A stretch of 64,000 bases of DNA from Glaciimonas sp. (GTDB lineage Bacteria; Pseudomonadota; Gammaproteobacteria; Burkholderiales; Burkholderiaceae_D): NCBI GenBank assembly GCA_012927585.1, contig JABBOY010000006.1, positions 124,001-188,000 of the forward strand. The letters are read 5' to 3'. The translations under genes and the position numbers were made by a program. Below are positions 59,824-64,000 of this stretch, in pieces. Position 1 is the stretch's first letter. The number at the start of each line of letters is the position of its first letter. Under the pieces are notes generated by a model. It saw only the letters and a program-made list of their open reading frames with translations. It ran no database searches and was not told the origin of the DNA.

Positions 59824-60771
59824 TCAGGCAGTTGCGTCGAGGAACCCCAGCATCTTTTGCGGCAGCCAGTCCAGGTTGCCGGGCAGCGCGCCGGTGGCAA
59901 AGCCGATGTGGCCGCCTTGTTCAGGATAGTCCAGTGTGACTGCGGCTGCTGCGTGTTGCGGCAAATGCCGGGCCGGCAGAAAAGGGTCGTTGCGGGCGTT
60001 CAGCACCAGCGTGGGCAGCGTGATGTCGCCCAGCACATGGGTGGCGCTGGCGCGGTTCCAGTAATCGTCGGCGTCGCGGTAGCCGTGCAAAGGCGCTGTG
60101 ACGATATTGTCGAAGTCGTACAGATTGCGCGCTTGCAGCATCTTGTCGCGGTCGAACAGGCCGGGGAATTGCTGCAATTTTCGCAGCGATTTTGCCTTCA
60201 TGGTTTTCAGGAACATGCGTGTGTAAAGGCGGTTGATGCCGTGCGACAGTGCTGCGCCGCCCTGCGCCAAATCAAGCGGAGCCGATATTGCGCAGGCGGC
60301 GTCGATAATCTCAGCCTGATGCTGCGATTCGCCCAGCCAGCGCAACAGCGCATTGCCGCCCAGCGATGCGCCGGTCACATAGAAGCGGCTGGCATGCCGC
60401 ATTTCTGTGCGCAAGCGGCGGATGATCCAGTCCAGCTCCCGACTGTCGCCCGAATGGTAGAAGCGTGGGGCCCGGTTGAGTTCACCCGAACAGCCGCGGA
60501 AGTGCGGCACCGCACCCGACCAGCCGCGTGCTGCGACTTGCGCCATCAGGGCGCGCGCGTAGTGGCTGTCGGACGAGCCTTCCAGCCCGTGGAACAACAC
60601 CACGAACGGTTGGCTGGCGGCTCCATCGACGAAATCGATATCGACGAAGTCGCCATCAGGCGCATTCCAGCGCTGGCGCCGGTATGCCACTGGCGGCTTG
60701 GCGATGCAGGTAGCGCAATAGATGGTTTGCAGGTGGCCGTTGGGCAACCAGGACGGCGCGAGATAATTCAT
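59824..60771 (-). CDS. Alpha/beta hydrolase of the YheT (AB hydrolase 4) type
   Basis: 315 aa from ATG 60771. MNYLAPSWLPNGHLQTIYCA is the family start (the open frame continues to 60972 without conservation). The oxyanion-side motif FVVLFHGLEGSSDSHYARAL and the nucleophile elbow VTGASLGGNALLRWLGES (Ser in GASLGG) are visible, and GGHIGFA carries the catalytic His. Substrate unknown. Confidence 0.87.
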   Translation of the reverse strand: MNYLAPSWLPNGHLQTIYCATCIAKPPVAYRRQRWNAPDGDFVDIDFVDGAASQPFVVLFHGLEGSSDSHYARALMAQVAARGWSGAVPHFRGCSGELNRAPRFYHSGDSRELDWIIRRLRTEMRHASRFYVTGASLGGNALLRWLGESQHQAEIIDAACAISAPLDLAQGGAALSHGINRLYTRMFLKTMKAKSLRKLQQFPGLFDRDKMLQARNLYDFDNIVTAPLHGYRDADDYWNRASATHVLGDITLPTLVLNARNDPFLPARHLPQHAAAAVTLDYPEQGGHIGFATGALPGNLDWLPQKMLGFLDATA

Positions 60772-60832
60772 GAATTTTATTTTGTATCGGATGACCGCGT
60801 CGGTATCTGCGCCAGCGCAATAATACTGAAAT

Positions 60833-61264
60833 TCAATGCAGCAGTGTCGGATGGAGCGGCTCGGACGGCAGTTCGCCGGCGGCGATGGAAGCGTGGTGGC
60901 TGACGATGCGCCAGCCTTGCACGGTCTTGATAAAGACATTGGTGGCGAGGATGTGCATGTCTTGCCGTTCATGTTGTGGGCGCAGGACTTCTTCGATGAT
61001 GCTATGCACCGCTGTGGTCAGGCTGTGGCTGGCGTGCAATTGCACCGGGCGGATATGCACGTTGCCGCGCTCGAAAATCGCCGCCCACGATTGGCGAATC
61101 GCATCATGGCCGACCAGGCGCGGCGCACCCGGATGAATGCAGACGATCTCTTCATCTTCCGCCCACATCGCCATCAAGGCATCCAGGTCGGATCTGGCCA
61201 TGGCGTCGTAGAACGCGGTTTCAGCTTGTTCGGCGGTACTGTGCAAGTGTTTTTTATGCGCCAT
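60833..61264 (-). CDS. SnoaL/DUF4440-like protein
   Basis: 143 aa, NTF2-like fold. ETAFYDAMARSDLDALMAMW, EEIVCIHPGAPRLVGHDAIR and VFIKTVQGWRIVSHHASIA are typical of the SnoaL-like domain. Such proteins bind small ligands or act as ketosteroid-isomerase-like enzymes; the function here is unknown. SD GGGA precedes the ATG. Confidence 0.78.
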   Translation of the reverse strand: MAHKKHLHSTAEQAETAFYDAMARSDLDALMAMWAEDEEIVCIHPGAPRLVGHDAIRQSWAAIFERGNVHIRPVQLHASHSLTTAVHSIIEEVLRPQHERQDMHILATNVFIKTVQGWRIVSHHASIAAGELPSEPLHPTLLH

Positions 61265-61293
61265 GATAGTCCCGGCAAGTAGTTTAATTTGGT

Positions 61294-61365
61294 GGAGTAT
61301 ATTTTTTATTTATTGTAAATAATGCGGAAATAATCACATTTTTTAATATACAACCTGCTGTATTT
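61294..61365 (+). repeat. AT-rich intergenic repeat, variant copy H
   Basis: GGAGTATATTTTTTATT at the start; at the 27-nt position AATGCGGAAATAATC appears instead of CCGCAT, and the end is AATATACAACCTGCTGTAT. A divergent member, possibly with an inverted core. Confidence 0.5.
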
Positions 61366-61505
61366 AAAAAATAAATAACCATTCGAACGGTTGAGGAACG
61401 GCTGTTTGATTTCCCTCTCCCCAGATATCTCCCGCGTGCGAAAGAGCGCTGGGAGGCTATCCATAGTGGACTCAGTAGTTACGAGAAAAAGCTACGAAAA
61501 AACAT

Positions 61506-61721
61506 TCAATGCCCGTGGAGCACGGTGCCCGGCTTGAGTTGATACACGGTGCCGCAATACGGACAGGTCGCGCTGCCGCCATGCGACAGGTCGAGGAAGA
61601 TGCGCGGGTGCGACGACCAGAGCGGCATTGCCACGTTAGGGCAATGTGCCGGCAAATCCGTGCCGTCAAGTTGCACGATTGCAGTTGCTTTGGCAGCGCT
61701 GGTGGCGTTTGTTGCTTGCAT
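61506..61721 (-). CDS. Small zinc-finger protein (zf-CHCC type)
   Basis: 71 aa from ATG 61721, with a very good SD (GGAG six bases upstream); the longer open frame to 62006 overlaps ilvE and is not conserved. VQLDGTDLPAHCPNVAMPLW, HPRIFLDLSHGGSATCPYCG and TVYQLKPG give the C...H...CxxC zinc site of the NDUFS6-like zf-CHCC family. Commonly found downstream of ilvE in betaproteobacteria. Function unknown. Confidence 0.88.
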   Translation of the reverse strand: MQATNATSAAKATAIVQLDGTDLPAHCPNVAMPLWSSHPRIFLDLSHGGSATCPYCGTVYQLKPGTVLHGH

Positions 61722-61771
61722 GTGATTCTCCGTTGTTCGGGCGGCTTCGATGGCGCCTAAAATTGGTTTTG

Positions 61772-61827
61772 AGTAGTGCAGGCCTCCGTGCCTGCACCCG
61801 GTTGCAGGCACGCAGGCCTGCACTACT
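61772..61827. repeat. REP copy 4
   Basis: AGTAGTGCAGGCCTCCGTGC ... GCAGGCCTGCACTACT, almost perfect palindrome in the ilvE-zinc-finger gap, one base from the ilvE stop. Confidence 0.85.
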
Positions 61828-61828
61828 A

Positions 61829-62749
61829 TTACACCAGCGTTAGCCAATGCTGATATTGCGGTGCTTTTCCGGCGACTACATCGAAAAACAGCGCTTGTAG
61901 TTTTTCCGTGATCGGGCCGCGCCGGCCTGCACCGATTTGGCGATTGTCGAGCTCGCGGATCGGCGTGACTTCGGCGGCGGTGCCGGTAAAGAAAGCTTCG
62001 TCGCAACAGTACACTTCGTCGCGTGTGATGCGTTTTTCGATTACCTCTATGCCGAGATCGCGTGCCATGGTCAGTATCGAATCGCGTGTGATGCCGTCCA
62101 GACAGGAGGCCAGGTCCGGGGTGTAAATTTTGCCATTTTTGACAATGAATACGTTCTCGCCTGAACCTTCGGAGACGTAGCCTTCGGTGTCCAGCAGCAA
62201 AGCTTCATCGTAACCGTCGGTTAGCGCTTCCTGGTTGGCCAGGATCGAGTTGATGTAATAGCCGGAAGCCTTGGCGCGCACCATCGAGGCATTGACGTGG
62301 TGGCGGGTGAAAGATGAGACCTTGACGCGAATGCCCTTGGCCATGCCTTCTTCGCCCAGATACGCACCCCACGGCCAGGCGGCGATGGCGACGTGGATGG
62401 TGTTGCCTTTGGCGGAAATGCCGAGCTTTTCGGAGCCGATCCAGATCAGCGGACGCAGGTAGCAGGATGCGAGTTGATTCTCGCGCACCACATGTTTTTG
62501 CGCTTCCATCAGGGTGTGCATATCGTATGGCACCACCATCTGGAATATCTTGGCTGAATTCAGCAGACGCCGGGTGTGCTCTTTCAGGCGGAAAATTGCG
62601 GTCCCTTGCGGCGTCTGGTAGGCGCGCACGCCTTCGAATACGGCCATGCCGTAGTGCAGCGAGTGCGTCAGCACATGCAGCGTGGCGTCGCGCCAATCTA
62701 CCAATGTGCCGTCTTTCCAAATTTTTCCGTCGCGATCGTCCATGGACAT
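61829..62749 (-). CDS. ilvE: Branched-chain amino-acid aminotransferase
   Basis: Fold-type IV PLP enzyme, 306 aa from ATG 62749 (GGAG eleven bases upstream; the frame is open to 62899 but unconserved). DGKIWKDGTLVDWRDATLHV, LHYGMAVFEGVRAYQTPQGT and the PLP Lys160 in RAKASGYYINS are diagnostic; EGSGENVFIV follows. It makes Leu, Ile and Val. The neighbouring azlCD transporter exports branched-chain amino acids, so the site concerns their balance. Confidence 0.94.
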   Translation of the reverse strand: MSMDDRDGKIWKDGTLVDWRDATLHVLTHSLHYGMAVFEGVRAYQTPQGTAIFRLKEHTRRLLNSAKIFQMVVPYDMHTLMEAQKHVVRENQLASCYLRPLIWIGSEKLGISAKGNTIHVAIAAWPWGAYLGEEGMAKGIRVKVSSFTRHHVNASMVRAKASGYYINSILANQEALTDGYDEALLLDTEGYVSEGSGENVFIVKNGKIYTPDLASCLDGITRDSILTMARDLGIEVIEKRITRDEVYCCDEAFFTGTAAEVTPIRELDNRQIGAGRRGPITEKLQALFFDVVAGKAPQYQHWLTLV

Positions 62750-62913
62750 GGCGTGTCTCCAAATAGCGTAGCAAGGTTCCGATTTTAACGGATTCAGGCA
62801 GCTTGGAAAGTTCATTGGTAGAATTGTTACCCCAAAATACGCATATCTCCTGCGTTGCAAAGCAGGAAAGTCGAAACCTCCGGTCAGAATTCTCAACAAG
62901 GTGAAATAGCAGC

Positions 62914-63684
62914 ATGAATGCGATGGACAGTAAACTCCCGGAACGGGTTTCTACCAATGAAAATAAGGCGATCCAGGCCCGTGCCGCTGAAAAAGCGGGA
63001 TTCAGCGAGGCGGTCAGCTTATCCGCCGCCACCATGCCCGGCATTTTTGCGTGGGGCCTGGTGTCCGGCATGGCAATGGTCAAGTCCGGTTTGACCCTGG
63101 GGCAAGCGCTGGGGATGACGTTTCTGGTGTTCGCCGGTTCGGCGCAACTGGCAGCGCTGCCATTGATGATGGTCAATGCGCCGGTCATGGTGATATTCGC
63201 CACGGCAATGGTGGTGAATTTGCGTTTTGTCATTTTTGGCGCAGCGATCGGCCCGCATTTGTCGCATCTGCCCTGGTATAAACGTATCTGGTACGGTTAT
63301 TTCAATGCCGACATCACGATGGCTTTCTTCCCGCGCCGCTTTCCAGCCGAAACGCTGTACCAGCCCGAGGGCAAGGTCGGTTTCTTTGCCGGCATCGGTT
63401 ACCCCAACTGGTGTGCGTGGCAGATCGGCGCGGTGGCGGGCATCTTGCTGGCGAGCCAGATTCCAGAAAATTGGGGCGTCGGTTTTGCCGGTACCCTGGC
63501 GTTGCTGGCCGTCATGATTCCATTGATTATCAATATGGCGGCACTGGGTGGCGTGGTCGTTGCCGGTCTGGTCGCGGTCATTGCGGACGATCTGCCTTTT
63601 CGCCTGGGCTTGCTGCTGGCTGTGCTGCTCGGCATGGTGGTTGCGATGTTGATTGATGCACTCCTTGAAAAAATAAAAGCCTGA
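62914..63684 (+). CDS. azlC: Branched-chain amino-acid exporter, large subunit AzlC
   Basis: Membrane protein of 256 aa with about seven hydrophobic segments. SAATMPGIFAWGLVSGMAMV, LGMTFLVFAGSAQLAALPLM and MVVNLRFVIFGAAIGPHLSH are AzlC/YgaZ family features. It is divergent from ilvE. SD AAGGTG lies about ten bases before the ATG. Confidence 0.9.
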   Translation: MNAMDSKLPERVSTNENKAIQARAAEKAGFSEAVSLSAATMPGIFAWGLVSGMAMVKSGLTLGQALGMTFLVFAGSAQLAALPLMMVNAPVMVIFATAMVVNLRFVIFGAAIGPHLSHLPWYKRIWYGYFNADITMAFFPRRFPAETLYQPEGKVGFFAGIGYPNWCAWQIGAVAGILLASQIPENWGVGFAGTLALLAVMIPLIINMAALGGVVVAGLVAVIADDLPFRLGLLLAVLLGMVVAMLIDALLEKIKA

Positions 63685-63688
63685 AAAT

Positions 63689-64000
63689 ATGAATGACACC
63701 GATACCTGGATCACCATTGTTTTATTGACTGTGTCTACCATCCTGACGCGTAGTTCGTTCTTTTTGCTCGGTAATTCCGTACAATTTCCACCGAAAGTCC
63801 AGCATGCGCTGCGCTACGCGCCGGCCGCAGCGCTGGCCGCCATTGTGGTGCCGGATTTAGTATTGTCGGGCGGGGCGGTGACGATCTCGATGGCCAATCC
63901 CAAGCTGCTGGCCGGCATCGGTGCCGCCGTGTTTTTTATGGCGACCCAGCGCCTGCTGGGGACAATTGTGGTCGGGATGGCCTTGTTTACCGTAATACGT
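63689..64000 (+). CDS. azlD: AzlD small subunit (partial at 3' end)
   Basis: 104 codons before the window ends. MNDTDTWITIVLLTVSTILT, RSSFFLLGNSVQFPPKVQHA and LRYAPAAALAAIVVPDLVLS match the AzlD/YgaH family (SSFF and LRYAPAA motifs). It starts 4 nt after azlC and forms the exporter with it. The stop lies outside the window. Confidence 0.9.
   Translation, partial: MNDTDTWITIVLLTVSTILTRSSFFLLGNSVQFPPKVQHALRYAPAAALAAIVVPDLVLSGGAVTISMANPKLLAGIGAAVFFMATQRLLGTIVVGMALFTVIR

Noticed and set aside
62005-63233. Long minus-strand frame 62205-63233 spanning the ilvE-azlC gap
   Set aside because: It overlaps two certain genes in other frames and has no recognisable domain.

Overview
The window looks like a chromosome segment of a betaproteobacterium of the order Burkholderiales, most likely family Oxalobacteraceae (a Herminiimonas/Janthinobacterium-like organism). 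That placement rests on gene order (secA-argJ-DUF815 ATPase-mutT; yacG-zapD-coaE-pilD-pilC-pilB; gyrA-serC-pheA-hisC-tyrA-aroA-cmk-rpsA-ihfB-lapA-lapB; rplU-rpmA-obgE-proB; metN-metI-metQ; groES-groEL; rplM-rpsI) and on the protein families seen. It is inference, since no database search was possible. I see no prophage, CRISPR array, transposase gene or integrative element. Almost every gene is a housekeeping gene.

Layout. 1-3.2 kb: the 3' end of secA, argJ (arginine synthesis), a DUF815 ATPase and mutT, all on +. 3.2-12.6 kb: a mostly minus-strand block with an ICMT-like methyltransferase, yacG, zapD, coaE, the type IV pilus genes pilD-pilC-pilB, a CBS-domain CorC/HlyC-type membrane protein, a DUF2062 protein and gph. 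12.6-15.1 kb: ubiG and two paralogous OmpA-like proteins (minus). 15.3-27.3 kb: gyrA followed by the serine/aromatic amino acid supraoperon running into cmk, rpsA, ihfB and lapA. 27.4-31.6 kb: lapB, a decayed UDP-glucose dehydrogenase, the heptose kinase gene hldA, a comEA-like gene and cysM. 31.7-36.7 kb: a small HTH-like protein, mltB, an HDAC-like hydrolase, a YlqF/RbgA GTPase and an enoyl-CoA hydratase. 36.8-43.3 kb (minus): the methionine importer metNIQ, groESL with CIRCE and a heat-shock promoter, tRNA-Pro(CGG) and ispB. 43.7-46.8 kb: rplU, rpmA, obgE, proB. 46.8-52.6 kb: a CNP1-like protein, rppH, proS, a lytic transglycosylase, lpxC and an EamA transporter. 52.7-57 kb: an SOS-controlled Y-family polymerase, coq7, an OsmC protein, a candidate small RNA and rplM-rpsI. 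57-64 kb: moaC, an M48 peptidase with repeats, several small proteins, a YheT-type hydrolase, ilvE and azlC-azlD (cut by the window end).

The most interesting content lies between the genes. A family of about 75-85 bp AT-rich repeats occurs at seven clear and two degraded intergenic sites. In the clear copies a GGAGTAT-like block is followed, exactly 27 nt after its first base, by (C/A)CGCAT, and several copies can fold into a hairpin in the 3' half. A second, GC-rich palindrome family (AGTAGTGCAGGCCTCCGTGC type) has four copies. One of these is embedded in a 105-bp composite with its own outer inverted repeats, which looks like a small non-autonomous mobile element. A single GTAGGGCGGGTGCAACCCGC-type palindrome is also present. 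Upstream of rplM there is an orphan promoter, a CUCC-rich hairpin loop and a strong terminator with no ORF, which together suggest a small RNA of roughly 110 nt.

Other points worth attention: GyrA has Ala at position 83 of the quinolone-resistance region; the Y-family polymerase gene has a perfect LexA box; a UDP-glucose dehydrogenase remnant lies beside the heptose gene, and hldD is absent from where I would expect it; a terminator-like hairpin sits in the leader of metNIQ; and the groES control region packs sigma-70, sigma-32 and CIRCE elements into about 55 bp.
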